Shown here piece by piece: positions 11,340-21,236 of a stretch of 64,000 bases of DNA; the stretch's first letter is position 1; every line of letters begins with the position of its first letter. Location: assembly GCA_964016985.1 (NCBI GenBank), contig OZ024826.1, forward strand, positions 71,559,768 through 71,623,767, in the 5' to 3' direction. Source of the stretch: Anodontia alba. Lineage: Eukaryota > Mollusca > Bivalvia > Lucinida > Lucinidae. The notes under the pieces were generated by a model. That model was not told where the DNA came from. It did no database searches and was given only the letters and a program-made list of their open reading frames with translations. Both the position numbers and the translations under genes were made by a program.

Positions 11340-11465
11340 TGGGTTTGTTGGGGGGTGGGGGTATACTGTTTCACATTGTCCATCTGTATGTCTGTCTGTC
11401 CATCTGTTATGTTTTGGGCTTTGAGGGGGTATCTAATGAGCACTGCTTATTTACCTTTCTTGTTT
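11340..11465. repeat. Relic of a tandem-core element end
   Basis: Contains GTCCATCTGTATGTCTGTCT, a tetranucleotide-rich block, followed by TTTTGGGCTTTGAGGGGGTA and AATGAGCACTGCTTATTTAC. The latter block recurs at 20110-20160 (AGGCTGGGGGTATTGAATAA, GCACTGCTTGTTGACA) at the head of the 155-bp array, so this is probably a solo left end of that element type. Confidence 0.4.
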
Positions 11466-13185
11466 GTATTATTTTTTTCTGGAATAGAAAATAATGCTTA
11501 ACATTTTATTTTTAAATGTATCCAAAGGAAAGAGACATTTTGAATGAAATATCAAGCCAAATTATACAGTTATAAATATTTAATGATTAAAAAAATGTGT
11601 AACAAAATCCGAAGAGCAAGTGTGCAGATATCACTTGATATCAGCACACTTGCTTAATATTATTCTTGCTTACTTAGATGTCTTCAAATGTTACTTGACA
11701 TTGCATTTGATGACATTGCATTTGATGACATCTTAGGGCAACAACATCATGCCAAAATTTGTCATGCATTTGTGCAGGCTCTGAAATTTAGATAATAATT
11801 TTGAGGCTGAGGTAACACCTTAGGAATGATCAAAATGGTATAGATAGATAGATAGATGGAAGGATGTATGGATGGATGGATGGATGGATGCTACAAAGAA
11901 TACTGAGAATGGTGCAAAATCTTTAAAGTTACATAATAAAAGGGTTATTACACAGATATTAGTGGATATTGCCCTGTGTTGGGATAAAGGACACAAGTTT
12001 GTGAGTGTCCGTTGACATCCCAACATAGGACAGTATTTACCAATAATTCAATGCAATAATCCTATATTACCGGAACACCAGTTTGTCATGAGTTGATTTA
12101 GTCTACAGTGAGTTAAAGGTTAAAAGGTATGTTTCCAGCTGGTTACTCTAATACTACCTGACTTCAGTATTTTGTTGAACAAGACCAAGTTAAATGGATT
12201 TAAAATTTTCTCACATTTGAGCTAAAAGACAGGTAAAACATTATCACACCTGGATTAAAATACAAGTGGAGAGTGAATATAAAGAATGCTATTAGTAACG
12301 TGTCACTGAAGGGATAAACTGTAAAGGGGGTACTTCAAATAGAAAAGTTAAGCTGTCATATCTGATAAGATGAGGTGCGTGACTGTCCACCTGATTTACC
12401 TCAGGCAGACCTAATAAATTGGTTTACCAGTAGTACCAGTGAAATGATGTAGGTCACTTTAACAAACCTCAAATTCAAACCAAAGAGCAATAAAAAGAAA
12501 CACTATTACTTGTTAAAATTTTTCTGCAGTGTATTCTGACAGCTATACCTGAGCATACAGAGTAGACCTAAATCAGATTCTGCAGCAGCATCTGATCTGG
12601 GTCTACACTTTTGCTACTAAATGTTTTGGACAAGTATGGTAATATTTGGTTACTAAGTTTATGTAATGTTGTAATGTGTATGCCATGTTCCCCAATAATA
12701 TATAGTGAAAATGGGAATGCAGTAGGTGGACAACAGTATTCTTCACATTGTGACATCAATGTTTAATTCAATGCATTTTCAGACTTTTTGTAAAGTTTAT
12801 TGTCCCACAGTTTAATATTGAAGATACCTCTTCAAAATGCACAGGGATGATAAGCAATTCAATAAAATAAGTATACAATAAAATATTAAGAAAATTCTAG
12901 GTTTTGTTTTGTAGAAACAGACATTTGAAATTAATATAAAATTTTAGAAATCATGATTCCCATTGATGTCAATGATAAGTTACTGCAAAATCGATGTTTT
13001 AATTTTCATGTATGTTAAAATCGTTGTTAAAAGAAAACAGCAAAATATGTCAACTTCATGTAACTATTGTTGCTTATCAAAAAGCAGTTGTCTTTTATTT
13101 TGTGGAATTTGCATGAAGATAGCTTTTGTAGTTTTGCAAAGATAATTTTTACAAAAAATCTGGAAATGCATTGATTTAAATGGTG
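11466..13185. other. Mostly unassigned AT-rich sequence
   Basis: No gene or long repeat recognised. It contains a GATA/GATG microsatellite at about 11837-11890 and a short foldback at about 12558-12612 (GTAGACCTAAATCAGATTCT against CATCTGATCTGGGTCTACAC) belonging to the TCTACACTGTTTGC foldback group. A 60-codon ORF at 12963-13145 has no feature suggesting a real protein. Confidence 0.5.
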
Positions 13186-13304
13186 TTACGACCGAGCACT
13201 CCTACCTTCGATTATCTGCCTTGGCAGATTACGCATAGCTTCTAAGTATATTCTTACGACATGAAAGCCGTAACAAAGGAATGAAGCATAGCTGAAAAAA
13301 TATT

Positions 13305-13378
13305 CCGTCTTTCCTGGGAATCGAACCCGGTCCTCCCGGTTAAAAATCCAATGCTCTAACCACTGAGCCAAAGAGTCG
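13305..13378 (-). pseudogene. tRNA-like sequence 1 (SINE head)
   Basis: On the minus strand the A box is TGGCTCAGTGGTTAGAGCA with D stem GCTC/GAGC, and the T arm reads GGGTTCGATTCCC. The acceptor stem GACTCTT pairs only partly with the 3' AAAGACGG, and the anticodon stem is poor. I therefore call it a tRNA-derived repeat rather than a tRNA gene. Internal polymerase III boxes are intact by eye. Confidence 0.7.
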
Positions 13379-13612
13379 ACTCCCTGACGCAGTTGTCAGA
13401 GATTGAATATATACTTAGAAGCTATGCGTAATCTGCCAAGGCAGATAATCGAAGGTAGGAGTGCTAGGCCGTAACACTCCCCCTTTTCAAGGAAGTCATC
13501 ATTTATGATGACGTGAAGCCATTTTTGGCGTATAAAGTCCAATCCCGAACAAGCCCCCATCTTACGACATGATAGCCGCAACAAAGGAATGAAGCATAGC
13601 TGAAAAAATATT

Positions 13613-13685
13613 CCGTCTTTCCTGGGAATCGAACCCGGTCCTCCCGGATAAAAATCCAATGCTCTAACCACTGAGCCAAAGAGTC
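13613..13685 (-). pseudogene. tRNA-like sequence 2 (SINE head)
   Basis: Nearly identical to the copy at 13305-13378. It differs mainly in the anticodon region (TTTTTATCC instead of TTTTTAACC). Same intact A and B boxes and the same imperfect acceptor stem. Confidence 0.7.
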
Positions 13686-13819
13686 GACTCCCTGATGCAG
13701 TTGTCAGAGATTGAATATATACTTAGAAGCTATGCGTAATCTGCCAAGGCAGATAATCGAAGGTAGGAGTGCTAGGCCGTAACAATATATTCAATCTCTG
13801 ACAACTGCGTCAGGGAGTC

Positions 13820-13892
13820 GACTCTTTGGCCCAGTGGTTAGAGCATTGGATTTTTATCCGGGAGGACCGGGTTCGATTCCCACGAAAGGCGG
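13820..13892 (+). pseudogene. tRNA-like sequence 3, opposite orientation
   Basis: Plus-strand copy with A box TGGCCCAGTGGTTAGAGCA and T arm GGGTTCGATTCCC. Flanks match those of the two minus-strand copies but inverted, including AATATATTCAATCTCTGAC upstream and TTTTCAGCTATGCTTCATTC downstream. Confidence 0.7.
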
Positions 13893-14002
13893 AATATTTT
13901 TTCAGCTATGCTTCATTCCTTTGTTGCGGCTTTCATGTCGTAAGAATGGCAACGTCATAACATGACGAATACTTTTGTCCACATACTGTAAGTAGGTCTC
14001 TA

Positions 14003-14212
14003 CATTATACTGAACCCAGATATACCCTGCCTTTGCAAACAGTGTAGATCCAGATCAGATCCAGATTCTGAAGAAGCCAACTGATCTGGATCTGCACTGT
14101 TTGTCACTAAGTATGTGAATTTGTATCAACAACCTAGATCAAGTAATCTGATTGGCTGAAAATTAGAAGTGGATGTGACATCGTAATTTATTCAGCATGA
14201 CAAGGGTTAAAC
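14003..14212 (-). mobile_element. MITE, family M3 (TTAACCCTTGTCATGCTGAA end)
   Basis: Read on the minus strand it starts TTAACCCTTGTCATGCTGAA, continues TTCAGCCAATCAGATTACTT, and has a palindromic core CCAACTGATCTGGATCTGCA-type / CAGATCCAGATC..., ending near GCAGGGTATATCTGGGTTCA. Copies with the same order lie at 25485-25708, 45488-45690 and 63635-63810. No coding potential. Confidence 0.65.
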
Positions 14213-14564
14213 CAGCTTTTCAGTCTGTTTGTTACTTATAGCAACCTTGTACATCTTAAATCTTTTTATGTGCTTAAACCTTATCCTGCTATGAAAGTTT
14301 TTGATCTGGTACCCTTACCTGAGCACACATTATTTCCCTAGTTTTCACCGCTTTAATTCACACTGTCACATGTAATGTATCAATGGACTACATACTATTA
14401 GCCTAATAGTTGTGATCCCATGACTATTACGTGATAGCGAGTCAGCTAGTGTTTGTACATAAAAAAAAGAACTTCAAGAGACTAACGCCAGATGTGGCTG
14501 TTGCAGGGAGGATATGACAACTTGCTACGTCTACCATTTGTGTACATTTATCGGCGAGAGTTGT

Positions 14565-14934
14565 TTAAAGGCTCCGTATTCATCAAAAATAGACATTTTT
14601 TATCCAAGAAAAGTTTAAGACATTGATATATAGTATTAATACCATCATAAAATGTGGCATCTGACAGCCTGTAAAATTTCAGTTAGTCACTCGTTCTTGA
14701 AATGAAATGATTTTTTATCACATGTTTGAATTAATGTTCCAACATTAATTCAGAGATACGCTAAAAAATCATTTCATTTTTGATCCAGTTCAAAAATGAG
14801 AGTTTACATTTGTAATTGAAATTTTACAGGCTGGCAGATGCCACATTTTATGATCGTATTAATACTACATATCAATTTCTTAAACTTTTCTTGGATAAAA
14901 AAATGTCTATTTTTCAGGAATATGGAGCCTTTAA
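14565..14934. mobile_element. piggyBac-like MITE with TTAA target duplication
   Basis: TTAA at 14565-14568 and again at 14931-14934 flanks a 362-bp element whose ends are AGGCTCC and GGAGCCT. The inverted ends extend imperfectly inward for more than 100 bp (AAATAGACATTTTTTATCC, GTTTAAGACATTGATAT, AAATGTGGCATCTGACAGCC against GGCTGGCAGATGCCACATTT). A related repeat at 60433-60700 lacks the element and shows a single TTAA at the equivalent place. TTAA duplication is the hallmark of piggyBac-type transposition. No transposase, so it is non-autonomous. Confidence 0.82.
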
Positions 14935-15028
14935 GTAGAATCTGCATGGTTGGCAGAGGAGCCTATTTGATCCGATACGGGTGAGACTGAAAAAAGGGAA
15001 AAACAGAAAGTGATGAAATCTGACTGTG

Positions 15029-15789
15029 ACTGTGATCACCTTCTGTCCGTCGTTGTCCGTTGCCCCTCATCAACAATTAGTTTGTTAACACTCTAGAGGT
15101 CACAGTTTTTACCCAATCTTGATGAAACTTGCTCAGAATGTTTGCCCCAATGAAATCTAGGTCAAGTTCGAAACTGGGTTACTTGGGATCAAAAACTAGG
15201 TCACCAAGTCAAATCAAAGGTAAATATTGTTAACACTCTAGAGGTCACATTTTTCAAGCAATCATCATGAATCTTGCTCAAAATGTTTGTCATGATTTCT
15301 AGGTCAAGTTTGAAACTGGGTCACTTGGGATCAAAAACTAGGTCACCAGGCCAAATCAAAGGAAAAACTTGATCACTCCAGAGGTCACATTTTTTAAATA
15401 ATCATGAGTATTGCTCAAAATGTTTGTCTTTATGATTTCTAGGTCTTAAGTTTTTCAGTTTAGGTCAGTTTCTCAGTAACTGTTGGTCCTACAGTGATAT
15501 TTGGCACTTGTGAAGTGTTTGTGTTTAGGTCAGTTCCTCAGTAACTATTGCTCCTATAGCCAGTGATACTTAGCACATGCATACATCTTAGCATAGCTTC
15601 TTGAGTGCAGTCACCTATGTTTGACCTTAACCTCTATTTCACAGTCCATTAAACATGTTACATTATCTTACTTGTAAATATAATCATTATGAATTTTGGT
15701 CAGAATGTTTGCCTTGATCAGTTCTAGGTCAGGTTCTCAAAGTGCCATGATACTCAGGTGAGCTTTGCAGGGCCATCATGGCCCTCTTG
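15029..15789 (+). mobile_element. Tandem-core element E (145-bp core), 5' end missing
   Basis: Starts inside the usual head (TGTGATCACCTTCTGTCCGT, then CATCAACAATTAG) without the AGCTCACCTGAGC hairpin. It carries about three units with AACACTCTAGAGGTCACA, CATCATGAATCTTGCTCAAA, TCTAGGTCAAGTTTGAAACT and AAAAACTAGGTCACC. It ends with CTCAGGTGAGCTTTGCAGG and the hairpin AGGGCC-ATCAT-GGCCCT plus CTTG. The flanks match the empty repeat at 60515-60700, so the insertion borders are supported from outside. The same core forms the right half of the element at 35403-37531. Confidence 0.75.
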
Positions 15790-15954
15790 TTGGAGAATTA
15801 TTACACTGTTTGGCCTTGAATGTGGACAAACAAAGGTTGTGATAGAATACATTCCTTCCCCTGTCGGACAACCTAAAACTAAAGGATGAGCCTTATTTAT
15901 GCATACTTGTCAAGTCACACGCATTTCAGACCTAAATCACAGGCACAGCACAGG

Positions 15955-16145
15955 CCTATAATTCTGAGTCATATTGCAAAATCTCCAAAATGCTCTTGCA
16001 TACCCTTACCACATGGGGAAGTCATGTAGCAAGTTTGATTATTTCCGCCAAGGGTTTAGGAGGAGATAGATTGACGGACAAAGTGGAAGGAGGCATTCAC
16101 AATATCCCCATCTTTTAAGCATGGGGATAATGAAAGCATAAAAGT
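15955..16145. repeat. Tandem-type element fragment ending in a GGGGATAA hairpin
   Basis: Contains CATACCCTTACCACATGGGG, AAGTCATGTAGCAAGTTTGA, GTTTAGGAGGAGATAGATTG and the terminal foldback ATATCCCCATCTTTTAAGCATGGGGATAAT (arms TATCCCCAT / ATGGGGATA). The same units are repeated several times at 24955-25420. It is probably another non-autonomous element family with a 3' hairpin. Confidence 0.5.
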
Positions 16146-16559
16146 CTATAAATGTATCAGTTTGGCTCATTTTCTGGCAGTATTTCCACTGAATCTTTTT
16201 ATGTGCACTGGCAGTGTATTGCAAGATTATCAACTAAAATATACACTGTCTTTTCTGCAGTTGGTGTAATAATTTAACTGACAAGAACTGTACAATACAC
16301 TGACCGGTGAATATATAAATTTACTTATGATAGAAGGTCACAGTCCAATAGCTGGCCCTGAGGCTCTTTCGTGTTCACCCGTACATGAATAAAAGTAAAA
16401 TCATGTAAATTTGCTTGGGCAGTGATATACAAAATTTCCTATGATCCTGCCTGGGCATCAAAATATCCGGTAAAATTTTCATTCTGGAGAGTTTTCTGTC
16501 AGTAAATTCCATCCATATTAATGGCAATTTGTGAAGAATAAGCTAATGATAATGCAAAT
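16146..16559. other. No recognised feature
   Basis: AT-rich sequence. About 16330-16385 has GTCACAGTCCAATAGCTGGC and GAGGCTCTTTCGTGTTCACC, possibly the degenerate head of the following array, but this could not be confirmed. The short ORF at 16039-16233 (minus) overlaps the repeat fragment and is not credible. Confidence 0.4.
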
Positions 16560-17615
16560 TGCAGACCTTGACCTTATTTTCAAGGTCACTACATTATAAA
16601 TACATGTACTCAAAAAGGAGCCAAAAGGATCCTTGTTAATGAAGTAAAAAGTTTGTGTGAACAATATCTCTTTAACCAATGGCTGGAATTTGACCAAACT
16701 AGCACAGATACAACATCAGGATAGGGCAAAGAAGTGAATAGATTTTGGTGACCTTGATCTTATTTTCAAGGTCACTACACTATTATACTCAAAAAAGTGA
16801 GCCATGTTAATGCAGTAAAAAGTTTGTGTGCACATTATCTCTTTAACCAATGGATGGAATTTGACCAAACTAGCACAAATACATCATCAGGATGGGGGAA
16901 AGAAGTGATTAGATTTTTGTGACCTTGACCTTATTTTCAAGGTCACTACACTATAAATACTCAAAAAAGCGAGCCTTGTTAATGCAGTAAAAAGTTTGTG
17001 TGCACAATATCACTTTAACCAATGACTGGAATTTGACCTAACTAGCACAGATACATCATAAGGATGGGGCAAAGGAGTAAATAGATTTTGGTGACCTAGA
17101 CCTTATTTTCAAGGTCACTACACTATAAATACTCAAAAAAGTGAGCCTTGTTAATGCAGTAAAAAGTTTGTGTGCACATTATCTCTTTAAGCAACAGATG
17201 GAATTTGACCAGACTAGCACAGATACATCATCAGTATAGGGGAAAGAAGTGATTAGATTTTGGTGGCCTTGACCTTATTTTCAAGGTCACTACATTATAA
17301 ATACTCAAAAAGGAGCCTAAAGGAGCCTTGTTAATGAAGTAAAAAGTTTGTGTGCACATTATCTCTTTAACCAGTGGCTGGAATATGACTGAACTAGCAC
17401 AGATACATCATAAGGATGGGGCAAAGAAGTGATTAGATTTTGGTGACCTTGACCTTATTTTCAAGGTCACTATGCTATAAATACTCAAAAAAGTGAGCCT
17501 TGTTAATGCAGTAAAAAGTTTGTGTGCACATTATCTCTTTAACCGACAAAACTAGCACAGATACATTATCAGAATGGGAGAAAGAAGTGATTAGATTTTG
17601 GTGATCTTGACCTTA
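16560..17615. repeat. ~172-bp tandem array D, left part
   Basis: About six units, each with TTGACCTTATTTTCAAGGTC, ACTACACTATAAATACTCAA, GAGCCTTGTTAATGCAGT, AAAAAGTTTGTGTGCACA and GACCAAACTAGCACAGATAC. Unit spacing is about 172 bp (for example 16971 to 17143). ACCTTGACCTTATTTTCAAGGTCA makes a small inverted repeat in each unit. The array is interrupted at 17615/17616 by element C and resumes at 19603. Confidence 0.85.
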
Positions 17616-19602
17616 TTAGCTCACCTGAGCACGAGGTGCTCATGGTGAGCTATTGTGGTCAGTCAATGTCCGTCGTGCGGCGTGCGGCGTCAACAATTGC
17701 TTTAAAAGCCTACTCCTCCTACACCCCTGGGCCAACTGACTTGGTAGGAAGCATCGGGGTGACTTGTAAATCAAAAATAGCTAAAATCGTTCCGATCAGA
17801 AATCCAAGATGGCCGCCATGGCCGCCATCTTGAAAATCTATTTTTCGCTTCTTCTCCTGAACCTAAAGGCTAATTGACTCCAAACTTGCTAGGAACCATC
17901 AGGGTGACTTGTAGGTCAAAAATAGCTAAAATCCTGCCAATCAGAAATCCAAGATGGCCGCCATGGCCGCCATCTTGAAAATCTATTTTTCCCTTCTACT
18001 CCTGAACCGAAAGGCCAGTTGACTCCAAACTTGCTATGAAGCATCAGGGTGACTTGTAGATCAAAAATAGCTAAAATCGTGCCAATCGGAAATCCAAGAT
18101 GGCCGCCATGGCCACCATCTTGAAAATCTATTTTTCGCTTCTTCTCCTGAACCGAAAGGCCAATTGACTCCAAACTTGGTAGGAAGCATCAGGGTGACTT
18201 GTAGATCAAAAATAGCTAAAATCTTGCTGATCGGAAATCCAAGATGGCCGCCATGGCCGCCATCTTGAAAATCTATTTTTCGCTTCTTCTCCTGAACCGA
18301 AAGGCCAATTGACTCCAAACTTGCTAGGAAGCATCAGGGTGACTTGTAGATCAAAAGTAGCTAAAATCATGCCGATAGGAAATCCAAGATGGCCGCCATG
18401 GCGGCCATCTTGAAAATCTTTTTTTGCTTCTTCTCGTGAACCGAAAGGCCAATTGACTCCAAACTTGCTAGGAAGCATCAGGATGACTTGTAGATCAAAA
18501 ATAGCTAAAATCGTGCCGATCGGAAATCCAAGATGGCCGCCATGGCAGCCATCTTGAAAATCTATTTTTCGCTTCTACTCCTAAACCCAAAAGCCAATTG
18601 ACTCCAAACTTGGTAGGAGGCATTGGGGTGACTTATAGATCAAAAATAGCTAAAATCGTGTCTATCGGAAATCCAAGATGGCCGCCATGGCAGCCATCTT
18701 GAAAATCTATTTTTCGCTTCTTCTCCTGAACAGAAAGGCCAGTTGAATCCAAACTTGGTAGGAAGCATCAGGATGACTTGTAGATCAAAAATAGCTAAAA
18801 TCATGCTGATCGTAAAACCAGGATGGGCGCCATGGCAGCCATCTTGAAAATCTATTTTTCGCTTCTTCTCCTGAACGGAAAGGCCAGTTGACTCGAAACT
18901 TGGTAGGAAGCATTTGGGTGACTTGTAGATCAAAAATAGCTAAAATCATGCCAATCGTAAATCTAAGATGGCCGCCATGGCGGCTATATCTTGAAAATCT
19001 ATTTTTCACTTCTTCTGAACCCAAAAGTCACTTCACTCGAAACTTAGTAGGAAGCATTAGGGTGACTTGTAGATCAAATATAGCTAAAATCGTTCTGATC
19101 AGAAATCCCAGATGGCCACCATGGCCGCTATCTTGAAAATCTATATTTAGCTTCTTCTCCTGCACCGAAAGGCCAATTGACTCCAATCTTCGTAGGAGAC
19201 ATTGGGGTGACTTGTAGATCAAAAATAGCTAAAATCGTGCCAATCGGATATCCAAGATGGCCGCCATGGCAGCCATCTTGAAAATCTATTTTTCGCCTTT
19301 TCTCCTGAACTGAAAGGCCAGTTGACTCGAAACTTGGTAGGAAGCATTGGGGTGACTCGTAGATCAAAAATAGCTAAAATCACGCCAATCGTAAATCCAA
19401 GCTGGCTGCCATTTAGAGTTTGTTCAGATGATCACGCTCAATTGACTGGCATGCCATATATCTTCTTCAAAATAAAGAACTGCTTAAATGATGATCTTTT
19501 TATTAGTTGCGATGACAGGATTGGAAAAATGTTGCATAACATCTGCATATCTGCAGTGGCTATGTCACTCAGGTGAGCGACCCGTGGCCTGTGGGCCTCT
19601 TG
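17616..19602 (+). mobile_element. HINE/pearl-like element C (145-bp core), nested in array D
   Basis: Best-preserved copy, 1987 bp. The 5' end TTAGCTCACCTGAGCACGAG is followed by GTGCTCATGGTGAGCT, forming a 15-16 bp stem hairpin. Next come GTCCGTCGTGCGGCGTGCGG and GTCAACAATTG, then about twelve 145-bp units (for example 18136 to 18281) with CTCCTGAACCGAAAGGCCA, GGTAGGAAGCATCAGGGTGA, AAATAGCTAAAATCGTGCC and CAAGATGGCCGCCATGGC. A unique stretch (19411-19565) precedes TCACTCAGGTGAGCGA and a GGCC-TGTG-GGCC hairpin ending CTCTTG. Removing it rejoins GACCTTA and TTTTCAAGG exactly. ORFs along the minus strand are shadows of the repeat. Confidence 0.85.
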
Positions 19603-20090
19603 TTTTCAAGGTCACCACATTATTAATACTCAAAAAGGAGCCTTGTTAATGAAGTAAAAAGTTTGTGTGCAAATATCTCTTTAACCAATGGCTGAAAATA
19701 GACCGAACTAGCATAGATACATCATAAGAATGGGGCAAAAAGTGATAAGATTTTGGTGACCTTGACCTTATTTTCAAGGTCACTACACTATAAATACTCA
19801 AAAAAAGTGAGCCTTGTTAATGCAGTAAAAAGTTTGTGTGCACACTATCTCTTTAACCAATGGCTGGAATTTGACCAAACTAGCACAGATACATCATCAG
19901 GATGGGGGAAAGAAGTTATTAGATTTTGATGACCTTGACCTTATTTTCAAGGTCACTACATTATAAATACTCAAAAAGTGAGCCTGGTTAATGCAGTAAA
20001 AGTTTGTGTGCACACTATCTCTTTAACCAATGGCTAGTTTTATTAGATTTAGGTGACCTTGACTTTATTTTCAAGGTCACGCCAGCACTT
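19603..20090. repeat. ~172-bp tandem array D, right part
   Basis: Continuation of the array after element C, about three units, the last one shortened. It ends at TTTATTTTCAAGGTCACG. The left and right halves are in register with the same unit, confirming that element C arrived later. Confidence 0.82.
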
Positions 20091-21236
20091 TGAAACTTAA
20101 ATTTTGTTAGAAAAAGGTTTTATGCTTTAGGCTGGGGGTATTGAATAAGCACTGCTTGTTGACAATTTTCATTTTCAGACTATCCTTGTTCACACCATAA
20201 CTTGGTAACCATATGAAATATCTTGATGAAACTTTATAGCTGGAAAAGGAAACTATAAACACTAAGCTTCCATTCCAATTCCATAAAGATTATTGTATGT
20301 ATATATATTTTGCATGTCATAGATAAATTGTGAAATAAATATGTTTAAACTAAACTTTATAGCAATGTATATGAGGTCAAGACGGCATGTGGCATGCAAA
20401 AATAATTGTTCTCCCTTTCTTTCTGAGTTACTTCCCTTTGATTAAATTTTTGACTGACATTAGGTGTACCATTAGTAGGTTACCATATAGAACATCTTGA
20501 TTAAACTTTATAGCAATATGTATGAGGTTAAGAGGGTGTGTTGCATACAAAAAAGATTGCTTACCTTTTCTCAGTTTCTGAATTACTTCCCTTTGATAAA
20601 ATTTTTGATTGACCCTGTGGGTACCATAAGTAGGTAACTGTATGGAATATCTCCATGAAACTTTGAAGCAATGTGTATGTGGTAACAGTGTTGTGTTGCG
20701 TACAAAAAAGATTGTTCTCCCTTTCTTTGTTTTGGAGTTACTTCCCTTTGATTTTTTTTTCATACTGTCCTTATGCTTGCCATAATGTAGGTAACCATAT
20801 TGAATAGCAATGTGTATGAGGTCAAGACAATGTGTCGCATACAAAAAAGATTGCTCTCTCTTTCTCAGTTTCTGAGTTACTTTCCTTTGATGTTTTTTCC
20901 ACACTATCAATATGTGTGCTGTAACTAGGTAACCATATGGAACATCTTGATGAAACTTTATAGCAATTGTTTGAGGTTCAGACAATCTGTCACCTACAAA
21001 AATATTGCTCTCCCTTTCTCAATTTTTGACTTACTTCCTTTTGACTAATTTTTTCAGACCATCCTTCTCCATGCCATAACTGGTAACAATGGCAACATAA
21101 CAAGTGTACATTTGTAAAAGTCCACATATTTCATGCCTTTGTCCATTTGTATAGATGGGGTACCCTTGTAAAATGGTAAACAGGCAGACATTGCCCTGTC
21201 TGGCGGTGCTTTTGTTGTTTTGTGCTTTAGATATCA
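20091..21236. repeat. 155-bp tandem array F
   Basis: The head resembles the relic at 11340-11465 (AGGCTGGGGGTATTGAATAA). It is followed by about six units near 155 bp, with ATCTTGATGAAACTTTATAG, AGCAATGTGTATGAGGTCAA, GCATACAAAAAAGATTGC and TGAGTTACTTCCCTTTGATT (spacing 20547 to 20702, then 139 and 155). Near 21165-21215 are GTACCCTTGTAAAATGG and a short CAGACATTGCCCTGTCTG inverted repeat that may be its 3' hairpin. The 185-codon minus-strand ORF (20428-20985) follows the repeat period and is rejected as a gene. Confidence 0.75.

Larger units (their letters stand above)
13186..13945. repeat. Inverted cluster of three tRNA-like repeat units
   Basis: Three related units, each with a tRNA-like segment, a GAATATTTTTTCAGCTATGC-type body and a side block CTTAGAAGCTATGCGTAATC / TGCCTTGGCAGAT that is itself palindromic. 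Two units are on the minus strand (tRNA-like parts 13305-13378 and 13613-13685) and one on the plus strand (13820-13892). The block near 13190-13250 is the inverse of 13415-13470 and 13720-13775, so the cluster can fold on itself. A unique spacer at 13480-13555 separates the first two units. Confidence 0.8.

Noticed and set aside
13305..13892. Functional tRNA genes
   Set aside because: A and B boxes are good, but acceptor stems pair poorly, anticodon stems are irregular, and the units carry SINE-like bodies.
17916..19367. Series of 60-97-codon minus-strand ORFs with shared motifs
   Set aside because: They are translations of successive 145-bp units of element C; similarity among them comes from the DNA repeat.
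20428..20985. 185-codon minus-strand ORF
   Set aside because: It follows the 155-bp period of array F; the protein repeats with the DNA unit and has no start context or recognisable domain.
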